Part shown: piece after piece, positions 24,580-33,608 of the stretch | Numbering within the stretch: the stretch's first letter is position 1 | How the letters are laid out: the number at the start of each line of letters is the position of its first letter | NCBI GenBank assembly: GCA_947457545.1 | Contig: CANGXD010000017.1 | Location: forward strand, 1 to 45,005 | DNA from: Gemmatimonadaceae bacterium | GTDB taxonomy: Bacteria; Gemmatimonadota; Gemmatimonadetes; Gemmatimonadales; Gemmatimonadaceae | Length of the DNA: 45,005 bases | Reading direction: 5' to 3' | Program-made: the position numbers and the translations under genes | The notes under the pieces: generated by a model | The model's database searches: none | The model's input: only the letters and a program-made list of their open reading frames with translations | Told to the model about the DNA's origin: nothing

Positions 24580-26268
24580 GTGCAGGCTGCGCAAACCACG
24601 GAGTTCGACGCGATCGTCGTAGGCTCCGGCATCTCCGGCGGCTGGGCCGCAAAAGAGCTTACCGAGAAGGGGCTCAAGGTCCTCATGCTGGAGCGTGGTC
24701 ACAACATCGACCACATCACCGGCTACAAGAATGCCACCAAGGGACCGTGGGAGTATCCGCACCGCGGTGGCCGCACGCAGAAGATGATCGCCGATTATCC
24801 GGTGCTCAGTCGCGATTACCCGCTCAACGAGAAGAATCTCGATTACTGGGCGAACGACAAGGATTCGCCGTACACCGAGACGAAGCGCTTCGACTGGTAT
24901 CGCGGGTATCACCTGGGCGGCCGCTCGCTCATGTGGGGCCGTCAGAGCTACCGGTGGAGCGATTTCGATTTCGAAGCGAATGCCAAGGACGGCATCGCGG
25001 TCGACTGGCCGATTCGCTACAAGGACATCGCGCCGTGGTATTCGTACGTCGAGAAGCACGCCGGCATTCAGGGGACGCGCGAGAACTTGCCGCAGCTTCC
25101 CGACAGTGAATTCCTGCCGGGCTTTGCGCTCAACTGCGGCGAAGAACACGTCTCCGGTCAGATCAAGAAGAACTACGGCGGCAAGCGCCATCTCATCATT
25201 GGTCGCAGCGCCAACCTCACGCAGCCATTGCCGGGACGCGGGCAGTGCCAGACGCGCGACGCCTGCTGGCTGGGGTGCATCTTCGGCGCGTACTTCAGCA
25301 CGCAGTCGTCCACACTTCCGGCCGCGCAGAAGACGGGCAACCTCACGCTCAAGGTGAACTCCATCGTGCACGAACTCGTGTACGACAAGAACACGAAGAA
25401 GGTGAGCGCGGTGCGTGTGGTCGATGCGGTCACGAAGGAAGCGACCGAGTACAAGGCGAAGATTTTCTTCGTGTGCGCCTCCACGCTCAACTCGACGTGG
25501 CTGCTCATGCGTTCGGCGCGCGACATCTGGCCTGGTGGGCTGGGGAGCTCGAGCGGCGAACTCGGGCACAACCTCATGGACCACCACTTCCGCCTCGGCG
25601 CGAGCGGTCGTCTCGAAGGGTTCGACGACAAGTACTACTACGGCCGTCGTCCGACGGGCTTCTACATCCCGCGCTGGCAGAATCTGTTCGGCGACAAGCA
25701 GCCGTACCTGCGTGGCTACGGCTATCAGGGAAGCGCGAGCCGTAGTGATTGGGGCGAAGCGGTGGCCGAGCTGGGCATTGGCGGCGACTTCAAGGATCGC
25801 GCGGCGCAGCCGGGTGCCTGGAGCATCGGCGGCACGGCATTCGGCGAGATGCTCCCCGATCACAGCAACATGATTTCGATCGACGAGACGAAAACCGACA
25901 AGTGGGGCCTGCCGGTACTCAAGATCGATTGCGAGATCAAGGAAAACGAAAAGCTGATGCGGAAGGACATGACCGTGCAGATGGCGGAAATGCTCGAGAG
26001 CAGCGGCGTAAAGGACGTGAAGACGTACGACGGCGGCTATGCGCCGGGCATGGGCATTCACGAGATGGGGACGGCGCGCATGGGGCGCGATGCCAAGACG
26101 TCGGTGCTCAACGCCAACAATCAGGTGTGGGACGCACTCAACGTGTTCGTCACCGACGGTTCGGCGATGACCTCGGCGGCGGCCGTGAATCCGTCACTCA
26201 CCTACATGGCGCTGACCGCGCGCGCGGCGGACTTCGCCGTGAATGCGCTCAAGCGTCGCGAGCTGTAA
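24580..26268 (+). CDS. GMC-family FAD-dependent oxidoreductase (gluconate 2-dehydrogenase large-subunit type)
   Basis: 562 residues. The start is the GTG at 24580, fixed by a perfect AGGAGGAG at 24570-24577; longer frames ignore it. The dinucleotide motif AIVVGSGISGGWAAKELTEK opens the protein. FAD-contacting GYHLGGRSLMWGRQSYRWSD follows, and the C-terminal GMC part contains GMGIHEMGTARMG and FVTDGSAMTSAAAVNPSLTY, with the catalytic His/Asn pair expected there. Proteins of this kind oxidise sugars or alcohols and pass electrons to a small subunit and a cytochrome. The next gene, 13 bp on, encodes that small subunit; no cytochrome gene is adjacent. The sugar substrate is unknown. Confidence 0.92.
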   Translation: MQAAQTTEFDAIVVGSGISGGWAAKELTEKGLKVLMLERGHNIDHITGYKNATKGPWEYPHRGGRTQKMIADYPVLSRDYPLNEKNLDYWANDKDSPYTETKRFDWYRGYHLGGRSLMWGRQSYRWSDFDFEANAKDGIAVDWPIRYKDIAPWYSYVEKHAGIQGTRENLPQLPDSEFLPGFALNCGEEHVSGQIKKNYGGKRHLIIGRSANLTQPLPGRGQCQTRDACWLGCIFGAYFSTQSSTLPAAQKTGNLTLKVNSIVHELVYDKNTKKVSAVRVVDAVTKEATEYKAKIFFVCASTLNSTWLLMRSARDIWPGGLGSSSGELGHNLMDHHFRLGASGRLEGFDDKYYYGRRPTGFYIPRWQNLFGDKQPYLRGYGYQGSASRSDWGEAVAELGIGGDFKDRAAQPGAWSIGGTAFGEMLPDHSNMISIDETKTDKWGLPVLKIDCEIKENEKLMRKDMTVQMAEMLESSGVKDVKTYDGGYAPGMGIHEMGTARMGRDAKTSVLNANNQVWDALNVFVTDGSAMTSAAAVNPSLTYMALTARAADFAVNALKRREL

Positions 26269-26281
26269 GGAGATCGCCGCG

Positions 26282-26926
26282 ATGACTGATTTCGAAAAGC
26301 TCTCCGGCATCGATCGCCGCGAAGCGATCAAGCGCGTGAGCGTGCTGCTTGGTGGCGTCGCGTTCGTGGGCGGCAGCTCACTGATGACGGCGTGTGCCGG
26401 TGATCGTCCGCCGGCGGCCGACAGCACGCAGGCGGCGGCAACGGGCCCGGCGCCGATTGGCGAATTCACGGTGGCCGATCAGCAGTACCTCGACGAAATC
26501 GCCGACACGATTCTGCCCACGACGCCCAAGTCGCCGGGCGCGAAGGCGGCGGCGACCGGGCCGTTCATGGCGCTCATGGTGACCGACACTTACACGCCGG
26601 CCGACCAGAAGATTTTCCGCGACGGCATGACGGCGCTGGACGCCGCGTGCAATACGGCGCACAAAGTGGGATTCATGCAGGCGACGCCGGAGCAGCGCAC
26701 GGCGTTGCTCACCACGCTCGACGCGGAGCAGCATGCGTATCAGAAGACACGCAAGCCCGACGCGCCGCAGCACTACTTCCGCATGATGAAAGAGCTCGCG
26801 ATGCTCGGCTTCTTCACGAGCGAGATCGGGTACACCAAGGCGATGCGCTACAAGGAAACGCCGGGGAAGTACGAGCCGTGCTTACCGTACGTGGCGGGAG
26901 AAACGACGTGGGCGTCGCACGCTTAG
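26282..26926 (+). CDS. Gluconate 2-dehydrogenase subunit 3 family protein
   Basis: 214 residues from the ATG at 26282, preceded by AAGGAGA. The N-terminus reads DRREAIKRVSVLLGGVAFVG with a following LMTAC; this resembles a Tat-type signal (RREAIKR) with a lipobox-like cysteine, so it is probably exported folded with its GMC partner and anchored. The domain proper (about 60-205) has the typical FTVADQQYLDEIADTILPTT start, a helical middle and KELAMLGFFTSEIGYTKAMR near the end. In gluconate and related dehydrogenases this small subunit is needed for export and activity of the FAD subunit. Codirectional with the GMC gene in a two-gene operon that ends at repeat element 1. Confidence 0.92.
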   Translation: MTDFEKLSGIDRREAIKRVSVLLGGVAFVGGSSLMTACAGDRPPAADSTQAAATGPAPIGEFTVADQQYLDEIADTILPTTPKSPGAKAAATGPFMALMVTDTYTPADQKIFRDGMTALDAACNTAHKVGFMQATPEQRTALLTTLDAEQHAYQKTRKPDAPQHYFRMMKELAMLGFFTSEIGYTKAMRYKETPGKYEPCLPYVAGETTWASHA

Positions 26927-26935
26927 CGGTGCGGC

Positions 26936-26971
26936 GACCCTGACCTTGACCCTGGCCTTGACCCTGGCCTC
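26936..26971. repeat. Three tandem 12-bp units (GACCCTGRCCTY)
   Basis: GACCCTGACCTT, GACCCTGGCCTT and GACCCTGGCCTC follow one another directly before repeat element 1. They start 10 bp after the stop of the subunit-3 gene. Confidence 0.8.
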
Positions 26972-26975
26972 GACG

Positions 26976-27335
26976 GTGGTCTTGGTCGGGGTTGCGGGTA
27001 GTAGTCGTGGTACAGCCACTACAGTCGGGGCACAGCCACTACGGTCGGGGTACTGCTACCACAGTCGGGGTCTCAATACAGTCGGGGTCCCGGTCGGGTC
27101 GGGGTAACACTGTCGGGGTCGAAGTCGGGGCAGGCCCCGACCCCGACCCAGACTCCGACTCCGACCCGCCAGCGAAGCGCCGCCCCAAGACCGCCGCTCC
27201 GACTGTGGGTAACCCCAGACCCGGCATCGACCCCGACTGTGTTGAGACCCCGACTGTGGTAGCAGTGCCCCGACCGTAGTAGCAGTACCCCGACCGTAGT
27301 GGCAGTGCCCCGACACTAACAAAGACCCAGACCAC
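26976..27335. repeat. Long TCGGGG palindromic element 1 (360 bp)
   Basis: Left arm: GTGGTCTTGGTC start, then 20-bp units of the AGTCGGGGTACTGCTACCAC type. Right arm: the same units inverted (GTAGCAGTACCCCGACCGTA type), ending GACCCAGACCAC at 27335. The centre contains the asymmetric block CCAGCGAAGCGCCGCCCCAA, shared with element 2. It fills the gap between two convergent genes. Frames open through it on both strands only because the units lack stop codons; the resulting peptides are repeats of GTATTVGV-like text. Confidence 0.9.
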
Positions 27336-27347
27336 GACCCCCCGGAG

Positions 27348-28886
27348 TCAGCGGCGAACCGTGCGGGTAGAGTCGAAGTACAAGGTTCCGCCGACTCGTG
27401 TGCGGTACATGACCGTGCGATAGCCGGACACCTCTGCGGTCAGGCTGTCGCGGATTGCCGCCGGCGCCGCCTTGCCTCGTGTGAGGAGTTCGAGCAGCGG
27501 CCGTCCCGTGACTCCCGCCGGCGTGGACGGTTGCCCGAGCAAATGCAGCACCGTCGGTACGATGTCCGCGTTGCTGCTCGGCGTGGCGGCCACAACGCCG
27601 GTGCGAAACACCGGTCCCGCCGCCACGAAGGTTGCGGTGATGTCGTACGGGCTCGACGTCCCGTGCCCCGCCACCCCCGATTGGCGCGTGCTGCCTTTGT
27701 GCCCCGCACTGTTCGCTGCGTGCGACCATTGCGCGGAGTAGAGCACGTCGGCGGCACGCGCATGCTGCCAGGCAATGGCGCTCATCGGCAGCGTTCCCAG
27801 CACCGTACCGCGAACAGCACCCGGCCCTGCGCCATCGGACGCGGTGAAAATCGCCCCCGCCTCGGACCACTGCTGCAGCGTGCGCACGACGGAATCTCGT
27901 GTGGCTGTGCCGCCATGGAGCACGTGTACGGCACTGCCCGCTATCACCACACTGTCGGCCAATCCACCGAGCCGAGCGCGCAACGCGTTCGTGTTTCCCT
28001 CGTGCGTGGAGAACCCGTGATCGGAGACCACGATCACATTCACCGAATCGCGCAGCCCGCGTGTGCGAAGTCCGTCCAGCAGCCGACCGAACTCACGATC
28101 CGCGGCACGTATGGACGAATCGGCAAGCGTGCTTCCAAGTCCGGCGCCGTGAGCCGTGTGGTCGGGATCGGAAAGCCAGAGGTATCCGACATCCACGTCG
28201 AGCGAATCGATGCCGACACGCAGCAACGCGTCGACAGCCCACGCATTGCGGCCCAAGTTCGGCGATGCGTCGGGCGGTGCCTCCCCCAACAGACGCGTGA
28301 CCGCAGGCGCCAGTGCTGCCGGGAGCACCAGTTCAGGGTTCACCACGGGCGTGCCGTCGCCACCTGCGAAAAGATACGCCGATCCCGACGAGCCAGCGCT
28401 CGCCACCATCATGCGCTTGCCTGCCGCGCGTAATCGTGCCCCGATCGTCGTCGCTGTCAGCAGACGCCCCGCCAACACACTGTCGGCGAGCAGCATGTCA
28501 CGGGCGTCGCCGGTGTTCAATACGCGACGGCTCACGCTCGGCAGAAAGATGCTGTTGTCGAGAATGCCATGGCCGGCCGGCCCCGTGCCAGTCGCCAAGG
28601 CGCTCGCGTTCACGCGCGTGACGGTGGGGAACAACGAGTGATGCTGCCACGACATCACACCGCCCGCGCGCAGCGCCTCGAGATTCGGCATGCGCGACGG
28701 TGTGATGTGATCGGGACGCAACCCGTCGAACACCACGAGCAGCACGCGCAGTCGCCGCTGTTCGGCGACTGGCGTGTTGTCTTCTGAGGGCGCATGCACC
28801 TGCGCGGGCGCAGCCAGCGACCCACCCATGAGCAGGGCCGTCGTGCACCATGCACGACGGAGCTGCATACCAAGTCTGTGTCGCAT
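27348..28886 (-). CDS. Exported type I phosphodiesterase / alkaline phosphatase-superfamily enzyme
   Basis: 512 residues from the ATG at 28886 (MRHRLGMQLRRAWCTTALLM) with a signal peptide ending near PAQVHA. Superfamily elements: Asp in LLVVFDGLRPDHITPSRM, nucleophile Thr in LFPTVTRVNASALATGTGP, Asp-His in YLWLSDPDHTAHGAGLGS, Asp-His in VIVVSDHGFSTHEGN, and a late His in SGVAGHGTSSPYDITATFVA. The FPTVTR-N motif resembles nucleotide pyrophosphatase/phosphodiesterases more than phosphate monoesterases, so a diester substrate is likely. Its ATG overlaps the TonB-receptor stop by one base (TGATG), so both are made together, perhaps releasing or processing what the receptor imports. Confidence 0.88.
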   Translation of the reverse strand: MRHRLGMQLRRAWCTTALLMGGSLAAPAQVHAPSEDNTPVAEQRRLRVLLVVFDGLRPDHITPSRMPNLEALRAGGVMSWQHHSLFPTVTRVNASALATGTGPAGHGILDNSIFLPSVSRRVLNTGDARDMLLADSVLAGRLLTATTIGARLRAAGKRMMVASAGSSGSAYLFAGGDGTPVVNPELVLPAALAPAVTRLLGEAPPDASPNLGRNAWAVDALLRVGIDSLDVDVGYLWLSDPDHTAHGAGLGSTLADSSIRAADREFGRLLDGLRTRGLRDSVNVIVVSDHGFSTHEGNTNALRARLGGLADSVVIAGSAVHVLHGGTATRDSVVRTLQQWSEAGAIFTASDGAGPGAVRGTVLGTLPMSAIAWQHARAADVLYSAQWSHAANSAGHKGSTRQSGVAGHGTSSPYDITATFVAAGPVFRTGVVAATPSSNADIVPTVLHLLGQPSTPAGVTGRPLLELLTRGKAAPAAIRDSLTAEVSGYRTVMYRTRVGGTLYFDSTRTVRR

Positions 28887-31800
28887 CAGAACCGATACCG
28901 CGCGCCAAGCTGGATCTGATACGGCGTTCCACTCTTCACCGCGGTGCCGACGTTCTCGTTCACGCGGTACGTGTAGCGCTGCGTGGTCTGATTGAAGCCG
29001 CTCACGGCGTACAGCTGCTGCGAGCCGCCCAGGTTGTATTCGCCACCCCACTTGCGATTGAGCAGATTCTCGACGTTGAAGAGGTCGAGCGTCAGCTCTA
29101 CCGCCTGTCCACGCACGGTGGCGATGTCACGGGCGACGCGAAGATCGGTCCGTCCACGGAATGGTGACCACCCCCCATTGCGCGGTGCGATCCGGCCGAG
29201 ATTGTCGGCGATATAGTCGCGCGCGCGATTGTTCGGATTGTCGAGCACCTTGCGCATTCCTGCGGCGATATCGGCCGGTGTCGACGGATCGTTGGGGTCG
29301 AAGACGAAGGCCAGATCGTTGTTCGCCGTACCGTCGCCGTTCACATCGCCGTTGATCACCAGTGAGAACGGGCGCCCCGAGATTCCCACATAGCTGCCAG
29401 TCACGCGGAACCCCCACACACGCGGCAACAGAAACGCGGCGACGAACTTGTCGCGGAAGCTGTCTTCGGATGGGCCCCACGCGTCGTCGAGGCGACGCGG
29501 ATCGCCGGTATTCTGCGAGAAGGTGGAAGTCAGTGCAACGCAGCAGTTGAAGCTGGAGTTGTCGCGCGTATCGTTGCGGGTGTACGACAGCGACAGCGAC
29601 GAATGACGCGGCAGCGTGATGGCACCCTGGAGCACGACGGAACGCTGCTCCAACGTGGATTCGCCGACGAGTTCGAGTACACGCCCGAGATCGTTGTGAA
29701 TGCGCGTGTCCGCATTATTGGTGCGACCGAGCGACGTGATTCTCGCGGCGGGAACGAACACTCCGCGACCGCCTTCCACGGTGAAATACGGATTGGCCAC
29801 CATGTTGCGGTCGTAATACTGGAAGTTGTCCTGCGTACGCGCCCAGTAGGCAAAGGCCCCGAGCTGCAGACGCCACAGGCGACGCTCGTAGCCGCCACTC
29901 ACCTTCCACGTGGTGGGGACCCGGAAGTCGCCCGAGAAATAGTTCACGTAGGCGGGAATGCTGGATGCACTCACGCCGGCGGGAATCCCCGGCACCGACG
30001 ACAGATCCTGGCGATAGCGGACAAAGTCCGGGCGCGGTGCCTGCGCGCCCACCTGAATGATGTCCACCGCTTCGAGCCCGCTCTGCAGAATGTGATTGAC
30101 GTGCACATTGTACGGCGGTTGACTGCTGAAGCGACCCGCGCCGAAACGGAACACGTTCTTGCCATCGGCCTGCAGATCCCACACGAGTTGCGCGCGCGGC
30201 GACACGATCCAGTTGGAGGGCTTCTCATCGGTACGCACGCCCAGACGCTGTTCCACGAGCGGATTGTAGGCCGCAGCGGTGAGAAACTGCACGCCGTCAA
30301 GTCGCACGCCGGCCGAGGCGGTAAGCCCGCGTCCCCAGTGCCACTCCGACTGCGCAAAAGTGGAGAGATCGGCAACCGTGAAGTCGGCAGTGGTTCCGCC
30401 AGCGCGCAGCGGCACCTGACGGCTGTAGCGCGCGGGCGTCAGGGCATCGAGTTGCGCCAGATTGTCGAATTCGAAGAGCCCACGCTGTTCGACCGGCAGA
30501 TAGCGCTGGATCTGCGTGACGATGTTGTCGGTGCCGAGCGTGATCGTCTGGTTGCCCCGGTTCCAGAAGAGCGTGTTGGCGAGCTGATACTGACGTTCCT
30601 TGTAGTTCTCCGGCGCCAATCGATTGCCGCCGAACTGTACGGTGACCGTACGGTTGGAGTTGTCGGGCAATCGCGACGCGAGGCGGACGAAGCCACGCGG
30701 AAGTTCGTTCTGGGCAATGCGTTCGCGTGTGAACTGCAGCGCCTGCACTTTGAGTTCGTTGACCATGCCATTGCCGAGCGTCGAACGCAGCGAGGCGAGC
30801 GTGCCCGTACTGTTCACCTCGGCCGCGCCGCGGCTTTCGGCGTAGTGCAGAGCCTGATCAGGACCGATTTCCTGCGGGTCCGAATAGAGCGTCGTGTTGT
30901 TGCGCAACGTGAGGCGATGGTTGCTGGCGAGCTGCCAGTCCATACGGCCGAAGAATGCCTGGCTGAGCGGCTTGCGACTGAACACACCCGTCTGCTGACG
31001 TACCGTGTCGAGTCCGTATTTGTTGACGAGGATGTTGGTGAGCCGCGTAAGCGAGTCACGGGCGATGCCAAGTTCGATTTCGTCCGCACTGTTGCGCACA
31101 TTCATGATCTCGAGCGGCAACGACTGATCGGAGCGATCATAGACACCGAAGACCGTCAGCTTGTCCTTGATCAGCGGCCCACCCACACTGAAGCCCTGCT
31201 GACGCACCGTGAAGTTCTGCGCAGCGACGCCGCGGTAGTCGTCGGTGGTGAGGCTCTTGTCTCGGTAGTACGAGAACGCCGAGCCGCCCCAGCGGTTGGT
31301 GCCCGACTTGGTGACGGCGTTGATGAGGCCACCACCCTGCCGTCCCTTGGTCACGTCGTACTCGTTCGTCGCGATCTCGAACTCGCGAATGGCTTCCATC
31401 GTCATCGTGAGCGGACCAGCAAACGTCTGGCCGGTGTTGTTCATCTGCGCCCCCACGCCATCGATGCGCACATCGGTGCTCATGGGGCGCGCGCCGCCGA
31501 GGCTCGTTCCGCTGCCAGCCAGTGGCGACAGCTTGGTGAGATCCTGGAACCGGCGGTTCTGATTGGGAAGCTCTCGCACCTGCTGCTCGCCAATGCGTGT
31601 CACTGCGCCATTGCGCTCCACTACGCGGGCCGGTTCTGCCGTGACAGCGATCTCCGACAGCTGCACGGTGCCGGGCACAAGACGAAAATCGGCGGTCACG
31701 ACACTGCCGATGTTCAACGTGATCCCTTCACGAGCGCCGGTTCGAAAGCCGACGGCGCGCGCGACGACACGATAGGGACCGCCGAGTGGGAGCTGCGTGG

Positions 31801-32026
31801 CGACGAAGCGCCCACGGTCGCTGCTGCGCACCACAGAGAGGAATCCGGTGGCAGTGTTGCGGATCTCGACGATGGCGGCGGCCACTGCGACACCGGCGCT
31901 GTCGGCGATGGTACCACGAATGGAGGCGTCGGTGCCCTGCGCGTGCACCACCGAAAACGGTGAGAGCAGCGCCGTGAGCAACCCGGCCAGCGCGACGAGC
32001 GCGCGAGAAACGTAGGATGGAAGCAT
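28886..32026 (-). CDS. TonB-dependent outer-membrane receptor, Oar-like
   Basis: 1046 residues from the ATG at 32026 (MLPSYVSRALVALAGLLTAL), the start with a clean signal peptide ending VVHAQ; an upstream start near 32074 would precede it with a polar tail. Domains in order: carboxypeptidase-regulatory-like domain (about 33-115, ASIRGTIADSAGVAVAAAIV), plug (about 125-230, with RELPNQNRRFQDLTKLSP), then a beta-barrel ending in the outer-membrane signal LGARYRF with terminal Phe. The strong similarity to Oar/CarbopepD-reg receptors points to import of large or polymeric substrates, or of peptides, across the outer membrane with energy from TonB-ExbBD. First gene of the operon with the phosphodiesterase; repeat elements 1 and 2 lie on either side of the operon. 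Confidence 0.93.
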   Translation of the reverse strand: MLPSYVSRALVALAGLLTALLSPFSVVHAQGTDASIRGTIADSAGVAVAAAIVEIRNTATGFLSVVRSSDRGRFVATQLPLGGPYRVVARAVGFRTGAREGITLNIGSVVTADFRLVPGTVQLSEIAVTAEPARVVERNGAVTRIGEQQVRELPNQNRRFQDLTKLSPLAGSGTSLGGARPMSTDVRIDGVGAQMNNTGQTFAGPLTMTMEAIREFEIATNEYDVTKGRQGGGLINAVTKSGTNRWGGSAFSYYRDKSLTTDDYRGVAAQNFTVRQQGFSVGGPLIKDKLTVFGVYDRSDQSLPLEIMNVRNSADEIELGIARDSLTRLTNILVNKYGLDTVRQQTGVFSRKPLSQAFFGRMDWQLASNHRLTLRNNTTLYSDPQEIGPDQALHYAESRGAAEVNSTGTLASLRSTLGNGMVNELKVQALQFTRERIAQNELPRGFVRLASRLPDNSNRTVTVQFGGNRLAPENYKERQYQLANTLFWNRGNQTITLGTDNIVTQIQRYLPVEQRGLFEFDNLAQLDALTPARYSRQVPLRAGGTTADFTVADLSTFAQSEWHWGRGLTASAGVRLDGVQFLTAAAYNPLVEQRLGVRTDEKPSNWIVSPRAQLVWDLQADGKNVFRFGAGRFSSQPPYNVHVNHILQSGLEAVDIIQVGAQAPRPDFVRYRQDLSSVPGIPAGVSASSIPAYVNYFSGDFRVPTTWKVSGGYERRLWRLQLGAFAYWARTQDNFQYYDRNMVANPYFTVEGGRGVFVPAARITSLGRTNNADTRIHNDLGRVLELVGESTLEQRSVVLQGAITLPRHSSLSLSYTRNDTRDNSSFNCCVALTSTFSQNTGDPRRLDDAWGPSEDSFRDKFVAAFLLPRVWGFRVTGSYVGISGRPFSLVINGDVNGDGTANNDLAFVFDPNDPSTPADIAAGMRKVLDNPNNRARDYIADNLGRIAPRNGGWSPFRGRTDLRVARDIATVRGQAVELTLDLFNVENLLNRKWGGEYNLGGSQQLYAVSGFNQTTQRYTYRVNENVGTAVKSGTPYQIQLGARYRF

Positions 32027-32201
32027 GAGGGGGCGTGGGGTGGAGGGATCGGTACACACCGATGTCCACACCATGCGGCGCTCACGTCACGGCTTACTGC
32101 TCGCCGTGTTCCGGACGCGCAACGCTAGGTCACGCTTCGGCGACGTCGTCAGCTTGTTACTGTGCTGAGACGGCGCGCGCGTTGCTTGATTTCGTCGCGC
32201 T

Positions 32202-32567
32202 GTGGTCTTGGTCGGGGTTGCGGGGGGTAGTCGGGGTACAGCCACTACAGTCGGGGTACTGCTACGACAGTCGGGGTACTGCTAACACGGTCGGGGTCTA
32301 CCGACGGTCGGGGTCCCGGTCGGGTCGGGGTAACACTGTCGGGGTCGGGGTCGAAGTCGGGGCAGGCCCCGACCCCGACCCAGACTCCGACTTCGACCCG
32401 CCAGCGAAGCGCCGCCCCAAGACCGCCGCTCCGACTGTGGGGAACCCCAGACCCGGCATCGACCCCGACTGTCTGTAGACCCCGACTGTGGTAGCAGTGC
32501 CCCGACCGTAGTAGCAGTACCCCGACCGTAGTGGCAGTGCCCCGACAATAACAAAGACCCAGACCAC
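32202..32567. repeat. Long TCGGGG palindromic element 2 (366 bp)
   Basis: Nearly the same sequence as element 1, including ends GTGGTCTTGGTC/GACCCAGACCAC and the central CCAGCGAAGCGCCGCCCCAA block. Left-arm units: AGTCGGGGTACAGCCACTAC, AGTCGGGGTACTGCTACGAC, AGTCGGGGTACTGCTAACAC, then the 17-mer GGTCGGGGTCTACCGAC. The right arm repeats this order inverted. It lies 9 bp after the stop of the hydrolase at 32577 and about 175 bp upstream of the TonB-receptor start; that 175-bp stretch holds no gene and must carry the receptor's promoter. Confidence 0.9.
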
Positions 32568-32576
32568 GACCCGCGA

Positions 32577-33515
32577 TTAGTCGGCAGCGGAGCGGTCCAT
32601 GCGCTCGAGCACCGTGGTGACGAGCGCGCGCACGATGTCGGGACGCCCGCGCTGTACGTGTTTGCCCGGCATCCAGATGATGGTGCGCGGCTCGTTCGCC
32701 GCGGCATAGAGCGCTTCGATGCTTGCGCGCGGCAATCGCTCGTCTTCGGTGGCGTTGATCATCGTGAACGGCCGCGGCGCAATGCGCGACACCCACCGTT
32801 CCGGGGTGAGATACGGCCCGCCGACGATCACGTCGGCCATGGCGCCGGCCAATGGCGCGAAGAGTGCCGGCATCGACTCTTTCGCGTTGTGCGCAAGCAG
32901 CGCGCGCGACTGCCCCGCCCCGTGCACACTCCACACATGCGTGATGCGCGTGTCGAGCGCCGCGGCCACGGTCATGAACGGGGTGCCGAGGCTCGCGCCC
33001 ACGCCGTGTACTTCGCGGGCGTTGACCCACGGCTGCTGCAACAGCCAATCGAGCGCCAGCTGAATTGCCGGCGGCGTGTCGTGCAACGCCTGGCGAATGT
33101 CCGGCGCCCATTTGAGCACTTCGAGCCCTTTCATACGGTGCGGGCCCGCGTACGGATACGACAGCGCCACCACGACGCGACCGCGTGTGTCGGGAATGAG
33201 TCGTGCGGCGTCGCGACCGGTCGCGTGTCCGCCGAGGATGAGCACCAGCGGCGATGGGGTGCTGTCGACCGGACGCTTGATGAGCAGCGGCACGGTCACG
33301 CCACTGGTCGAGCGCACCGTCACCGCCTCCACGAGATGCCCGTCTTCCACCGTGGCGCTATCCCGGATGGTCGACTGCACTTGCCCCCGACGCTCGGCGA
33401 ACGCCGGGACAGGATCGTCGAAGCGGAACGCGGCCCACCCGCACGCGCCGGCGAAGGCCATCACAGCAGCAGACACTCCCGCGATTCGCCCGAAGGCGTT
33501 CCATTTACGTCGCAC
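32577..33515 (-). CDS. Exported alpha/beta hydrolase (dienelactone-hydrolase/prolyl-oligopeptidase style)
   Basis: 312 residues with an N-terminal signal or anchor (GVSAAVMAFAGACGWAAFRF). The fold shows LVLILGGHATGRDAARLIPD, a nucleophile-elbow Ser in VHGVGASLGTPFMTVAAALD, an acid residue in MINATEDERLPRASIEALYA, and the His in IIWMPGKHVQRGRPDIVRAL. The elbow GVGASLG rather than GxSxG with neighbouring glycines is typical of acyl-CoA-thioesterase/BAAT and dienelactone-hydrolase-type enzymes. The gene is divergent from DinB (93 bp) and stands alone. The substrate is unknown; an ester or peptide in the periplasm is likely. Confidence 0.83.
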   Translation of the reverse strand: MRRKWNAFGRIAGVSAAVMAFAGACGWAAFRFDDPVPAFAERRGQVQSTIRDSATVEDGHLVEAVTVRSTSGVTVPLLIKRPVDSTPSPLVLILGGHATGRDAARLIPDTRGRVVVALSYPYAGPHRMKGLEVLKWAPDIRQALHDTPPAIQLALDWLLQQPWVNAREVHGVGASLGTPFMTVAAALDTRITHVWSVHGAGQSRALLAHNAKESMPALFAPLAGAMADVIVGGPYLTPERWVSRIAPRPFTMINATEDERLPRASIEALYAAANEPRTIIWMPGKHVQRGRPDIVRALVTTVLERMDRSAAD

Positions 33516-33608
33516 GCGTATCCTCCAATACGGTTGATCCGACTGTCCGTGGCTTCTCCTGTATTCCTGAGACCGGCGTCAGGTTCCACCCCCCACTCCC
33601 TACCGGCC

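Noticed and set aside
23881..26061. 726-codon minus-strand frame opposite the GMC gene
   Set aside because: Antisense shadow of the GMC gene; the GMC frame has FAD motifs and a perfect Shine-Dalgarno.
26992..27335. Open frames on both strands through element 1 (and similarly elements 2-5), with GTATTVGV-like repeats
   Set aside because: Frames are open only because the units lack stop codons; several frames are open at once, on both strands, and the peptides are simple translations of the 20-bp units.
29603..31963. 786-codon plus-strand frame opposite the TonB receptor
   Set aside because: Antisense shadow; the minus-strand protein has complete plug and barrel features.
32202..32567. CRISPR-like periodicity of 20-bp units
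   Set aside because: The units are contiguous without unique spacers, the second half is inverted, and no cas gene is present.
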